Notes: generated by a model not told the origin, from the letters alone. DNA of 64,000 nucleotides from UBA4582 sp038106185 (GCA_038106185.1 JAYODE010000003.1:112590-176589), one strand, 5' to 3'; shown: positions 17,507-26,272, numbered from the stretch's first letter. Numbers and translations: made by a program.

Positions 17507-18064
17507 TTACTTTTTCGCACCCAGTTCGTTGAGTTTTTCCGTTACCTTACGGGTAATGTTGTAGAGTTCACCCACATAGAGCGCGGCTTGACGCGGGACG
17601 ATTAAATCGTAGTCCTCACTTTTGACCAGTTCCTCGATGGCTTTTTGAACCTTTGCATCGATCCCTGCAAACAGCTCTTGCTGCCGCTCTTCGATCAGGC
17701 GCTGAAGCTTCTGTCTGTTATAGACAAAATCGTTATTCTTTGACTCGATCTGCTGCTGAACTCGACGTTTTTCTGCTTCACTCATGACTTCAGCATCTTT
17801 CTGTAACCGCTCATAAAGGACAGCAGCTTCAGACTGAATGTTACGGATTTTTTCTTCTTCGTCTTTAAACTCATTTTGTATCTGAGTCATCAAACGCTTC
17901 GCTTCCTCTGAATTCAGAATAGCGGCCTGAACGTCAACCACAGCAATTTTGACTTCCGCCAGTACATTCGGCGCAGCTAACCCTATGACTGCTGCTGACA
18001 CTGTCAGAATGATGGCCCGTACTCGTTGTTTGATCTGCACTTGTGTTCTCCTCGATTGCTGCAT
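17507..18064 (-). CDS. skp: periplasmic chaperone Skp/OmpH
   Basis: Holds unfolded outer-membrane proteins between Sec and BamA. The 185-aa protein has a signal peptide (basic QIKQRVR, then a hydrophobic stretch, cleavage near NVLA-EVK at about residue 37), followed by KIAVVDVQAAI and long charged coiled-coil arms (about 65-145). It lies between bamA and lpxD as usual, but 602 bp separate it from bamA, far more than normal. Confidence 0.94.
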   Translation of the reverse strand: MQQSRRTQVQIKQRVRAIILTVSAAVIGLAAPNVLAEVKIAVVDVQAAILNSEEAKRLMTQIQNEFKDEEEKIRNIQSEAAVLYERLQKDAEVMSEAEKRRVQQQIESKNNDFVYNRQKLQRLIEERQQELFAGIDAKVQKAIEELVKSEDYDLIVPRQAALYVGELYNITRKVTEKLNELGAKK

Positions 18065-18077
18065 TGCTGCTGCGGCT

Positions 18078-18168
18078 TAGTTACTGAGCTTATTTGCTGA
18101 GCTTATTTGCTGAGCTTATTTGCTGAGCTTAGTTGTTAATCTTAGTTGTTAATCTTAGTTGCTGTGAC
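18078..18168 (+). repeat. tandem repeat, 7 x 13 bp
   Basis: Units: tagttactgagct, then tatttgctgagct three times, tagttgttaatct twice, and a diverged last copy. Sub-blocks of identical copies imply successive duplications. Confidence 0.93.
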
Positions 18169-18347
18169 TTCTGCGATAGCGCTACCTAACTGCAGAAATG
18201 AAAGAATATTGACGTGCGGATGTTTACACATTCGCCATATTGATTCAATGACCGATTGAGTAAACCCGCGTCATGTATCTGACTTGCAATTCCCGGCAAA
18301 GTTCGAACATTCGCTTCCTATCTATGGGCCGCACAAGTTTTGTTCGG

Positions 18348-18395
18348 CTAACTGTTTGGCTCACTGTTCGACAAACTGTTCAACAAACTGTTCAA
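18348..18395 (+). repeat. tandem repeat, 4 x 12 bp
   Basis: Units ctaactgtttgg, ctcactgttcga and caaactgttcaa (twice). It runs directly into the segment duplicated on both sides of the N gap. Confidence 0.9.
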
Positions 18396-18597
18396 CAGAG
18401 ACGACGACCGCGCTACTCAAGTCAGTCGGACTCTATGTTCAGNNNNNNNNNNNNNNNNNNNNNNNNNNNNNNNNNNNNNNNNNNNNNNNNNNNNNNNNNN
18501 NNNNNNNNNNNNNNNNNNNNNNNNNNNNNNNNNNNNNNNNNNCTGTTCAACAGAGACGACGACCGCGCTACTCAAGTCAGTCGGACTCTATGTTCAG
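18388..18597 (+). repeat. 55-bp exact direct repeat flanking the N gap
   Basis: Bases 18388-18442 and 18543-18597 are identical over 55 bp (both begin ctgttcaacagagacgacga). The same sequence abutting both edges of a 100-N gap indicates two contigs that actually overlap and were not merged, or a longer tandem repeat that broke the assembly. Confidence 0.95.
18443..18542. other. assembly gap of 100 N
   Basis: Exactly 100 N between two copies of the same 55 bp. The real gap may be zero or negative. Confidence 0.98.
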
Positions 18598-18666
18598 GAT
18601 CCTTGGCCTACCAAACCCAATCCCAGAAGCCTTGTTAGAAACAGTGGTTCGAAAACCTAGGAAAAC

Positions 18667-21027
18667 CTAGAAAGTTCTGCCCAGCTCAAACTGGAAGGCT
18701 TTACCTTCGTCCCCTGGTTTTCGATTAAATGCCGTGCTGAGACTAAAACTGATTGGCGCAAAGCCAGTAATCCAGGTCACTGCAAAACCTGCTGAATAGC
18801 GCAATTCGCCATCTTTGACGTCATAACAAATTTGACTGATCGGCGGGCAGTTGGAATTGAAAACGTTACCGCCATCGATGAAGAACACAGACTTCAGCTG
18901 GCGCTGATCTTTGACGAATGGCAATGGGAACAGAACTTCAGCGGTACCGCTAATCAAGATATTACCGCCTATCGGCTCAGGCCGAATAAAAGCAGAATTT
19001 GGCGAGGGCGTCGATCTGGGTCCTAATGAGTTAGTCTCGTAACCACGAACGGAGCCAAATCCGCCCGCATAAAAGTTTTTGTAAAACGGAAAGGCATTGG
19101 TGCCGCCGTAGCCGTCTCCGAAGCCCAGGTCAGTCCTCAGATGCAATATGAAGACGCTGGGCAACGGGTAAAATATCTGACCCTCATAATTAACTCTAAA
19201 AAACTCCAACTGGCTGCCAGGTACGGTCATTTCATAGGACAAGGATTGAGACTTTCCTGCCGTCGGCAATAATCCTCGGTTGAGCGCTGACATGCTGTAA
19301 CTTGCTGACAGAGTAACCAAATTAAAATCTTTACCCTCAGATGCGAGAAACTGCGAAATTTCCTGCGCCGGATAGATTCCTTCTTTGATCTTGGTACTTT
19401 CATAACCTACGTTAAAGCCAACTCTACTGACCTCGCTGACAGGGTATCCAAAGCTGACCGAGCCGCCGTAGGAATCTGTGGAGAACCGCGCGATATTACG
19501 CTCATCAAAATCTGTACTTCGATAAAATATTGAATAGCCACGACTCACGCCGTCGACTGTGTAGTAGGGGTCAAAAAAGGAAAAGTTATAGGCAGTCTGG
19601 TAGGCACTGTAATTCACACCCAGATTGACACTGTTACCCGTACCAAATACGTTGTTCTGTTGATAGCTGGCGCCGAGGATCAGACCCGCTACCTCCGCAT
19701 AGCCCAGCGTCGCAGATACCGAGCCCGTGGGCTGCTCCTCCACGGTATATTCCACATCGATTTGGTCGTCGACACCGGCCACCTCCGGCGTTTCGACATT
19801 CACTTCTTTAAAAAATCCGAGTCGCTCAAGGCGCAACTTCGAGTGCTCGATTGAGGCCGTGGAGGCCCAGCCACCTTCCATTTGACGCATCTCACGACGT
19901 AGCACCTTGTCTTGAGTCAGCGTATTTCCTCGAAAACTGATACGCCGCACGTAGGCTCTACGACCCGCGTCAATGAAAAACTTGACTGTGACTTCATTAC
20001 CTTCCTTCGAGGGCACCGGTTGCCCGGTAGCACTGGCAAAGGTGTACCCAGAGTTACCCAGCGCCGCCTCAATTCGTTCCTCTGAATCAGTAATCAACTG
20101 CCGCGAAAATACTTGCCCGGGGTAGACGCTGAGCAGGGATCGTATACCCGCCTCTGGCACATCATGAAGCTCACCCGCTATCTCTACTTCTTGAACTATA
20201 AATTTTTCGCCTTCGATAATGTTGATAGTGATGTAGACGTCTTCACGATTGGGTGAAATCGACACTTGGGTCGAATCTATCGTAAAATTGAGATAACCAC
20301 GATCCAGGTAATAAGACTCAAGCTTCTCGAGATCACCGGTTAACTTCTCTTTTGAGTATTGATCATCTTTGGTATAAAACGACAGTAGGCTAGGTAACTT
20401 CAGCTCGAGAATTTCCAGCAGCGTCTTGTTGTCAAAGACCTTGTTACCAACGATATTAATGTGATGAATGCCAGACACATCACCTTCGGTCACCTGTATT
20501 TTCAGCTTCACTCGATTTCGCGGCAACTCTTCTACCTCGGTATCGATGCTCGCACCATAGCGGCCCTGAGAAACGTACTGTCGCTCAAGATCGCTTCTAA
20601 TGTGCTCAAGCGTTACCTTCTTGAAGATCTCGCCCTCGGCTAGTCCCGACTTTTCCAGCCCTTCTAACAGGGCGTCCGTCTTAATTGCCTTATTACCATC
20701 TATTTCAATCGAATCTATCGCGGGTCTTTCCTGAACAACAACCACCAACACGTTGCCATCACGGCCTACCTCAACATCATTAAAAGATCCCGTAGCAAAA
20801 ACATCCTTAACGATTTGTCTCAGGGCCGCATTATCTATCTCATCACCAACATTGTAGGGAATCTCCGCGAACACACTGCCAGCAGACATCCGCTGAAGCC
20901 CCTCTATGCGAATATCAGAAATAGTAAAGGCGAGTGCTGAGGACGCAGTTAGTAACATCGTCAGAAAAATTAAGCCTGACGTAATTAGACGAAAATTACC
21001 CATATTCAACAGAAACCGAGAAGACAC
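18667..21027 (-). CDS. bamA: outer membrane protein assembly factor BamA
   Basis: Omp85-family barrel that inserts beta-barrel proteins in the outer membrane. The 786-aa form has a signal peptide ending near SSALA-F, five POTRA domains (about residues 34-430) and a 16-strand barrel; the loop-6 motif SVRGYETNSLGP is present, as is the terminal aromatic F. Start taken as GTG 21027, sharing a base with the rseP stop; ATG 21003, giving a more typical 25-residue signal peptide, is a real alternative. Order rseP-bamA-skp is standard. Confidence 0.96.
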   Translation of the reverse strand: MSSRFLLNMGNFRLITSGLIFLTMLLTASSALAFTISDIRIEGLQRMSAGSVFAEIPYNVGDEIDNAALRQIVKDVFATGSFNDVEVGRDGNVLVVVVQERPAIDSIEIDGNKAIKTDALLEGLEKSGLAEGEIFKKVTLEHIRSDLERQYVSQGRYGASIDTEVEELPRNRVKLKIQVTEGDVSGIHHINIVGNKVFDNKTLLEILELKLPSLLSFYTKDDQYSKEKLTGDLEKLESYYLDRGYLNFTIDSTQVSISPNREDVYITINIIEGEKFIVQEVEIAGELHDVPEAGIRSLLSVYPGQVFSRQLITDSEERIEAALGNSGYTFASATGQPVPSKEGNEVTVKFFIDAGRRAYVRRISFRGNTLTQDKVLRREMRQMEGGWASTASIEHSKLRLERLGFFKEVNVETPEVAGVDDQIDVEYTVEEQPTGSVSATLGYAEVAGLILGASYQQNNVFGTGNSVNLGVNYSAYQTAYNFSFFDPYYTVDGVSRGYSIFYRSTDFDERNIARFSTDSYGGSVSFGYPVSEVSRVGFNVGYESTKIKEGIYPAQEISQFLASEGKDFNLVTLSASYSMSALNRGLLPTAGKSQSLSYEMTVPGSQLEFFRVNYEGQIFYPLPSVFILHLRTDLGFGDGYGGTNAFPFYKNFYAGGFGSVRGYETNSLGPRSTPSPNSAFIRPEPIGGNILISGTAEVLFPLPFVKDQRQLKSVFFIDGGNVFNSNCPPISQICYDVKDGELRYSAGFAVTWITGFAPISFSLSTAFNRKPGDEGKAFQFELGRTF

Positions 21028-22526
21028 TAAAGTCTTGTTAGATCATTATAAAATGCCAACAGCATAATGCTGACGATAATAAACATGCCCAGCTGCAACC
21101 CCCACAACTGGATTTTTTCAGGCACAGGTCGACGCGCAACTAACTCAATCAGATAGTACAGCAAGTGCCCACCATCAAGAACTGGTATTGGCAACAAATT
21201 AAGCACCCCGAGGCTAATACTCAACAACGCGATAAAGCCTACAAAGCTTTCCAAACCTGACTGAGCCGTGGAGCTTGCGATCTGAGCTATGGTGATAGGC
21301 CCACTGAGATTCTTCGGTGAAATCGCACCCACTATCATTTTTTTGATTGAGTCCAGCGTGAACGCCGTCACAGTCCAGGTTTTCTCCAGTGCCGGGAGCC
21401 AGGCGCTGTAAATCGGATATGATACCACTCTCTGCATCTCTGCGGGCAACTCGATCGCCTGTCTTGACGCGCCCACGTAGCCGACACGCTTATCGCCGCG
21501 GTCTAATGACCTCGGCGTTAGGGTCAAATACAGGACTTCAGTCTGCCGTTGCACCACCAGCTGCAGAGGTTGCTCGGCACTTTCTTGAACTAACTCGACC
21601 CATTCCGGCCAGCTTTTAACCGCCCGACCGTCAACCTCAAGGATTCTGTCTTCAGCCATAAGCCCCGCTGCCATGGCGGGTTCATTATCGATGACCTCAC
21701 CGATAACAGCAGGTATGTCAGGATACTTGAGCACCAACCCCAAAGCCCCCGCGGGATAGGGCTCTTCGGCATCTGCCAGCCAGTCAGAGACAGAAATCAC
21801 ATGCTCGCGGGTTGTCGCTGAACTCAAGGATAAGCACGCGCTCGACAGTGCGGGTTCAGCCTCTCGGCTCAAATCTTCGTCAAGAAACAGCTCACTTGTA
21901 CTACTGATCTCGCAGGTTTTGATTCGAATTTCACCGGAATCACCGATACGCTTGAACAGTCGCAGATTCACGTCGGACCAGGTACTGGTCGACACACCGT
22001 CAACGGCGATGATTTCCTGATTGGCATGCATCCCGGCTCGAGCGGCTTGGGACTGAGGATCTATATCGCCTAACAAAGGAACAATGCCGGTGACACCGGC
22101 CGTAAACAGTGCCCAGTAGGCAACTATCGCCAACAGAAAATTTGCCACAGGTCCGGCTGCAACGATGAAGATGCGCTGCAACACCGGTTTACGATTAAAC
22201 GCCAGATGTAACTGATCGTCTGGTACGAATCCTTCGCGCTCGTCCAGCATCTTCACGTAACCGCCTAAAGGCAGCACCGCGATTGTGAATTCGGTGCCGT
22301 CAAGCGCTTCATTGCTACGGGTTCCAACTGGCTGCCCTGCTGGCACCGGCACCGGCGCCGGCGAACGACCGCGGCGACTGTACAAGGCCTTGCCAAAGCC
22401 GATACTGAATCGCAGCACATGTACTCCGCAGAGTCGCGCGGCCGCATAATGCCCATACTCGTGAATAGTCACGAGAATCGACAAAGTCACAATCAGCGCA
22501 ATGATACTCTGAAGAACCTCAAGCAT
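21027..22526 (-). CDS. rseP: RIP metalloprotease RseP
   Basis: Inner-membrane site-2 protease that completes RseA cleavage in the sigma-E response. The 499-aa protein has the zinc motif HEYGH (residues 22-26) in the first helix, LGGYVKML, two PDZ domains and the C-terminal NLLPIPVLDGGH motif. It is about 50 aa longer than E. coli RseP, partly through a Pro-rich insert (SPAPVPVPAGQPVGT) between the first helix and LGGYVKM. Its ATG overlaps dxr by 8 bp. RseB and MucD, of the same pathway, are encoded at 60929-63951. Confidence 0.96.
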   Translation of the reverse strand: MLEVLQSIIALIVTLSILVTIHEYGHYAAARLCGVHVLRFSIGFGKALYSRRGRSPAPVPVPAGQPVGTRSNEALDGTEFTIAVLPLGGYVKMLDEREGFVPDDQLHLAFNRKPVLQRIFIVAAGPVANFLLAIVAYWALFTAGVTGIVPLLGDIDPQSQAARAGMHANQEIIAVDGVSTSTWSDVNLRLFKRIGDSGEIRIKTCEISSTSELFLDEDLSREAEPALSSACLSLSSATTREHVISVSDWLADAEEPYPAGALGLVLKYPDIPAVIGEVIDNEPAMAAGLMAEDRILEVDGRAVKSWPEWVELVQESAEQPLQLVVQRQTEVLYLTLTPRSLDRGDKRVGYVGASRQAIELPAEMQRVVSYPIYSAWLPALEKTWTVTAFTLDSIKKMIVGAISPKNLSGPITIAQIASSTAQSGLESFVGFIALLSISLGVLNLLPIPVLDGGHLLYYLIELVARRPVPEKIQLWGLQLGMFIIVSIMLLAFYNDLTRL

Positions 22527-23775
22527 TCGGTACGCTCACTGGTTTCATCCTGACTCCCTTACGTTGCATCATATCGATTGCTCGCCGTCTTGCCTCATGG
22601 TCAATCGCCAGAATCGACTCCATTGTCAGGGCGTCATTCGAGCCTGTCTGTTCGAGTACCGATTCGATGATCATTGGGATGTCAGTAAACGCGATAAGTT
22701 CATCTAAGAAAGCCTGAACAGCCACTTCATTGGCCGCATTCATGGCGATGGCGAGACTCTGCGCACCCTGTGCCACCTCCTGTGCCAACCGTAAGCAGGG
22801 AAAGCGCTGAGGGTCAGGAGGTTCAAAATCCAGTCGGCCAATAGACGTCATGTCCAGCATTGAGACGCCTGAGTCGACCCTTTGAGGCCAAGCAAGACCA
22901 TGGGCGATCGGGATACGCATGTCCGGATGACCTAGCTGCGCGACGATCGAGCCATCAATATAATCTACCATGGAGTGAATAACACTCTGGGGGTGCACAA
23001 CGACTTCAATTTGATTGACGGGCAGATCGAACAGCCATTTTGCCTCGATGATTTCCAACCCTTTGTTCATCATGGTCGCAGAATCTACGGATATCTTACG
23101 CCCCATACTCCAATTGGGATGTGCGCAGGCCTGTGCTGGCGTCACTTCTGTTAGCCGCGTCAGCGGCAGCTGCCGCAGTGGTCCCCCTGAACCGGTCAGC
23201 AATATTTTTCGAATGCCTTGCGCATGGCTGGCTGCCCCATTCGCCATACTTTGAAAGATGGCATTGTGCTCACTATCAATGGGCAAAAGCGTCGCGCCAT
23301 GAGTTCTCACGGCCTGCATAAACAGCGCACCAGACATCACCAACGCTTCTTTGTTGGCAAGCAACACACGCTTACCCGCTTCAACCGCTGCGAGCGCTGA
23401 GGCCAGCCCGGCGGCACCAACGATCGCCGCCATAACATAATCAGTACTTGAGTGGGCGGCGACTTCGCAAAGTCCCGCCTGACCTACCAGAATTTCGGTG
23501 GGTGCTTCACTGGCAGCCAATAATGCGCGTAACTGCTGAGCAGACTCAGCATCACCCAAAACGGCATAGCGAGGGCGAAAGTGAAGGCACTGTTCTGCCA
23601 ATAATCGAAAATTGGAATTTGCCGTCAGCGCAAAAACCTCATATCGGTCAAAATTGCGGCTTATTACATCCAAGGTGCTCACGCCGACACTGCCGGTAGA
23701 GCCTAGAATCGTCACATTTTTACGATCCAGCCGAAGACTGTCTGTACCCATAGCACCAGCCCCCGTCATTGCCAT
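22519..23775 (-). CDS. dxr: 1-deoxy-D-xylulose 5-phosphate reductoisomerase
   Basis: First committed MEP-pathway enzyme. Motifs are NADPH-binding ILGSTGSVGVSTLDV, LLANKEALVMSG, the active-site DSEHNAIFQ, LTGSGGP and HPQSVIHSMVDY. The frame opens at ATG 23775, overlapping cdsA by 10 bp; in-frame ATGs at 23769 (ATGA overlap with cdsA) and 23751 are alternatives, the last giving the most family-like N-terminus (about 410 aa). It sits between cdsA and rseP as in relatives. Confidence 0.97.
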   Translation of the reverse strand: MAMTGAGAMGTDSLRLDRKNVTILGSTGSVGVSTLDVISRNFDRYEVFALTANSNFRLLAEQCLHFRPRYAVLGDAESAQQLRALLAASEAPTEILVGQAGLCEVAAHSSTDYVMAAIVGAAGLASALAAVEAGKRVLLANKEALVMSGALFMQAVRTHGATLLPIDSEHNAIFQSMANGAASHAQGIRKILLTGSGGPLRQLPLTRLTEVTPAQACAHPNWSMGRKISVDSATMMNKGLEIIEAKWLFDLPVNQIEVVVHPQSVIHSMVDYIDGSIVAQLGHPDMRIPIAHGLAWPQRVDSGVSMLDMTSIGRLDFEPPDPQRFPCLRLAQEVAQGAQSLAIAMNAANEVAVQAFLDELIAFTDIPMIIESVLEQTGSNDALTMESILAIDHEARRRAIDMMQRKGVRMKPVSVPNA

Positions 23776-24659
23776 TCAAACAGCAGAATAAGTAACCCGA
23801 AAATCGGTGCTGCTGCCAGCAAGCTGTCAATCCGGTCCAGCACTCCGCCATGGCCAGGTAACAATTGACTGGAATCTTTTATGCCTCGCTGACGCTTGAA
23901 CATGCTTTCTGTCAAATCACCCAACACTGAAACCAGCACGACCAGCATACAGCCCAACAGGAACAGGATGCCTGAGCCCGAAAGCCTGTGATTAGAAAGC
24001 CCTTCATTTAAAAGCCCGTCATTTAAAAGCCCGTCATAAAAATATGTGGGCTTACCGAACCAGAGACACATACCAATGGCGATCATCATCGCCAGCGAAA
24101 TGCCACCATAAAAGCCAGCCCATGATTTTCCGGGGCTCACAGCAGGGGCAAGCTTTTTGTTACCCCATCGCCGTCCGGAAAAATAAGCGCCGATGTCCGC
24201 GCCCCAAATGAGGAAAAAAAGCAGCAGAATCAGAAAATTACTGTCTGCGGTCGATTTCAACAGCATCAGACCGACATAAGCAGGCACTAACATCACGGGA
24301 CCCAGCAGGGATAGTCGGGCGGTTGACGACCAGTAACGTTGACTCCGCGGATAATTTATCACCAAAAACAGTGCCAACAGCCACCACAAAGCCCCGACTA
24401 AAAGAATCGCCAGATACCAGAATGTCCCATAGTCCGCATAGTCGAGGAGAGCAGCGACGCCTATTAGTAAAAGGCCAATGAACAAAGTGTAGAGAGAACG
24501 CTGCCAGCCAGCGTAGTGGGCCAGATTAGCCCATTCCCAGCCACCGATAGTTAGAACGAGGATGAGAAAAACCGAAAATCCCGCCGAAGGCAGAAAAAAT
24601 ACACAGGCAATCACTATTGGCGCCAGAATCAGCGCGGTGATGATTCTCTGCTTCAGCAT
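23766..24659 (-). CDS. cdsA: phosphatidate cytidylyltransferase CdsA, with in-frame repeat
   Basis: Makes CDP-diacylglycerol from phosphatidate and CTP. The 297-aa membrane protein has about eight helices, the ADIGAYFSGRRWGNKKLAP motif and the family signature GGVLDRIDSLLAAAP. A loop between two late helices contains four 15-bp repeats encoding DGLLN, DGLLN, EGLSN, HRLSG (23976-24035), which E. coli CdsA lacks. It overlaps dxr by 10 bp. frr lies 114 bp upstream; uppS, normally between frr and cdsA, is missing. Confidence 0.96.
   Translation of the reverse strand: MLKQRIITALILAPIVIACVFFLPSAGFSVFLILVLTIGGWEWANLAHYAGWQRSLYTLFIGLLLIGVAALLDYADYGTFWYLAILLVGALWWLLALFLVINYPRSQRYWSSTARLSLLGPVMLVPAYVGLMLLKSTADSNFLILLLFFLIWGADIGAYFSGRRWGNKKLAPAVSPGKSWAGFYGGISLAMMIAIGMCLWFGKPTYFYDGLLNDGLLNEGLSNHRLSGSGILFLLGCMLVVLVSVLGDLTESMFKRQRGIKDSSQLLPGHGGVLDRIDSLLAAAPIFGLLILLFEWQ
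23976..24035 (-). repeat. tandem repeat, 4 x 15 bp, in frame in cdsA
   Basis: Two identical copies (24006-24020 and 24021-24035), then two diverged ones towards the gene's 3' side. The 15-bp period preserves the reading frame. Confidence 0.93.
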
Positions 24660-24773
24660 GAGTGAACCTTGTTTTTTTCTGATGTCTGCACAGAATCGCT
24701 CACAGTCAGCCGGTTAGATTGCAACGATATTCTCAAGGACCAGACACGAGAGGAAAGTCTCTCTGGCGTTGGC

Positions 24774-25331
24774 TCAAATCGCCATTAGATCCTTTTCTTT
24801 CGCATCAAGTGCCGCGTCAACTTCCTTGATTTTTTCATCTGTCAGCTTTTGAATCAGCTCCTCACCACGACGGGCCTCATCCTCCGTAATATCTTTGTCC
24901 TTCAGGAAGTCCTTGAGCTGAGCATTAGCGTCACGGCGAATGTTACGGATAGCAATTCGCGCATTTTCTGCTTCATTTTTCGCAACCTTGGTCAAATCTC
25001 GGCGATTTTCCTCAGTCATAGGCGGCATTGGTAAGCGAATCTTGTCGCCGCTGGTAGCCGGATTCAATCCTAAATCAGATTTGAGGATCGCCTTTTCGAC
25101 CACGGGGATCATAGGTTTTTCCCAGGGCGTGACCGCCAAGGTGCGGCTATCTTCAACGCTGATATTGGCTATCTGATTGAGTGGCGTTGGGGTGCCGTAG
25201 TAATCAATGGTGATACCGTCAAGCAATCCTGGGTGCGCGCGACCGGTTCGCAAGCGGGTAAAAGCATTATTCAGGGCTGCTAGGGATTTATCCATGCGTT
25301 GCTGCGCGTCTTGCTTTACTTCATCCAGCAC
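24774..25331 (-). CDS. frr: ribosome recycling factor
   Basis: Splits post-termination ribosomes with EF-G. The 185-aa length and motifs (RMDKSLAALN, RTGRAHPGLLDG, YYGTPTPLNQIAN, VRRDAN equivalent IRRDANAQLKDF) are typical. The start is GTG 25331, aligned with the E. coli N-terminus and preceded by a strong AGAGGAAACGAC ribosome-binding site. pyrH is 91 bp upstream. Confidence 0.97.
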   Translation of the reverse strand: MLDEVKQDAQQRMDKSLAALNNAFTRLRTGRAHPGLLDGITIDYYGTPTPLNQIANISVEDSRTLAVTPWEKPMIPVVEKAILKSDLGLNPATSGDKIRLPMPPMTEENRRDLTKVAKNEAENARIAIRNIRRDANAQLKDFLKDKDITEDEARRGEELIQKLTDEKIKEVDAALDAKEKDLMAI

Positions 25332-25396
25332 GTCGTTTCCTCTCTAAGTCTGCGAATTTTATCCGCTACGATCCTATGACTTCTCGACAGCCATTT

Positions 25397-25432
25397 ATGA
25401 CTGATCACTTTTCTATGACTGATCACTTTTCT
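25397..25432 (-). repeat. tandem repeat, 2 x 18 bp, over the pyrH stop
   Basis: Two exact copies of atgactgatcacttttct (25397-25414 and 25415-25432). The pyrH stop codon (25423-25425) lies within the second copy, so the duplication spans the gene's last codons and first downstream bases. Confidence 0.92.
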
Positions 25433-26148
25433 ATTAAAGTGCCCTCACCCTCGCCCACTATGGCATTCCGCAATGCTCCACTCTCCTCCATGGCAAACAC
25501 TCGAAGTGGCATATCGTGATCGCGGGCGAGACAGATTGCCGTCAAATCCATGACAGCCAACTGCTTTTCTAACACTTCATCGTAAGTGAGTCGATCATAA
25601 CGTGTCGCGGTCGGGTCCTTCATGGGATCTGCGGAATAAACACCGTCTACCTTGGTCGCTTTCAGGACAATGTCGGCGTCAATTTCGATTCCCCGCAAGC
25701 AGGCTGCAGTATCTGTGGTAAAGAAAGGATTACCGGTACCCGCAGCGAAAATGACAACATCACCCTGGACCAGATGCCGAATCGCCAAGCGACGATCATA
25801 GTGAGCGACAATACCACTCATGGGAATAGCCGACATTACGACTGTCTTAATATTCGAGCGCTCCAGCGCGTCTCGCACTGCCAGTGCATTCATCACAGTT
25901 GCCAGCATGCCCATATGGTCGCCGGTGACTCGATCAAGGCCGGCAGCGCTCAGTTGCGCGCCACGAAACAGATTACCTCCGCCAACGACGAGGCCCACTT
26001 GGACACCAATACCGATCAATTGGCCAATTTCCAAGGCGGTTCGATCCAGCACCTTGGGGTCTATACCAACACCCTCTAATCCAAGCGCTTCGCCACTGAG
26101 CTTCAGCAGTATTCGTTGGTACTTTGGTGTCGCTTTATTCGGCATCAT
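25423..26148 (-). CDS. pyrH: UMP kinase
   Basis: Phosphorylates UMP to UDP; amino-acid-kinase fold. The 241-aa protein has ILLKLSGEALGLEG, GGGNLFRGA, the DRVTGDHMGMLAT block and TKVDGVYSADP. Start ATG 26148, with a second ATG immediately after. It sits between tsf and frr. A 15-bp hairpin-forming repeat fills most of the 124-bp gap after tsf. Confidence 0.97.
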   Translation of the reverse strand: MMPNKATPKYQRILLKLSGEALGLEGVGIDPKVLDRTALEIGQLIGIGVQVGLVVGGGNLFRGAQLSAAGLDRVTGDHMGMLATVMNALAVRDALERSNIKTVVMSAIPMSGIVAHYDRRLAIRHLVQGDVVIFAAGTGNPFFTTDTAACLRGIEIDADIVLKATKVDGVYSADPMKDPTATRYDRLTYDEVLEKQLAVMDLTAICLARDHDMPLRVFAMEESGALRNAIVGEGEGTLIEK

Positions 26149-26191
26149 AATCCTGTTCTGGTCTTGCCATGGAGCCCAACCGGCGGTTGTT

Positions 26192-26258
26192 CGGCCGCCG
26201 TGTCGACGGCCGCCGTGTCGACGGCCGCCGTATCGACGGCCGCCGTATCGACGGCCGG
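26192..26258 (-). repeat. tandem repeat, 4.4 x 15 bp, between tsf and pyrH
   Basis: Units cggccgccgtgtcga (twice) and cggccgccgtatcga (twice), then a partial cggccgg. Each junction holds ACGGC/GCCGT complementary arms, so the transcript can fold into a series of small GC hairpins, possibly affecting read-through from rpsB-tsf into pyrH. Confidence 0.93.
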
Positions 26259-26272
26259 TATCTCTGCGCTGC

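Larger units (their letters stand above)
18065..18666. other. expanded skp-bamA intergenic region with repeats and a gap
   Basis: 602 bp where relatives have a short spacer. It holds a 13-bp tandem repeat (18078-18168), a 12-bp repeat (18348-18395), a 100-N gap (18443-18542) and a 55-bp exact duplication flanking the gap. No credible gene or RNA is visible; frames crossing the Ns are artefacts. Confidence 0.85.

Noticed and set aside
18078..18168. Tandem arrays as a possible CRISPR locus
   Set aside because: Units are contiguous with no spacers, and no cas gene is in the window.
18273..18670. Two open frames spanning the N gap between skp and bamA
   Set aside because: They contain X residues from the Ns and duplicated flanks; the repeats keep them open by chance and no family is recognisable.
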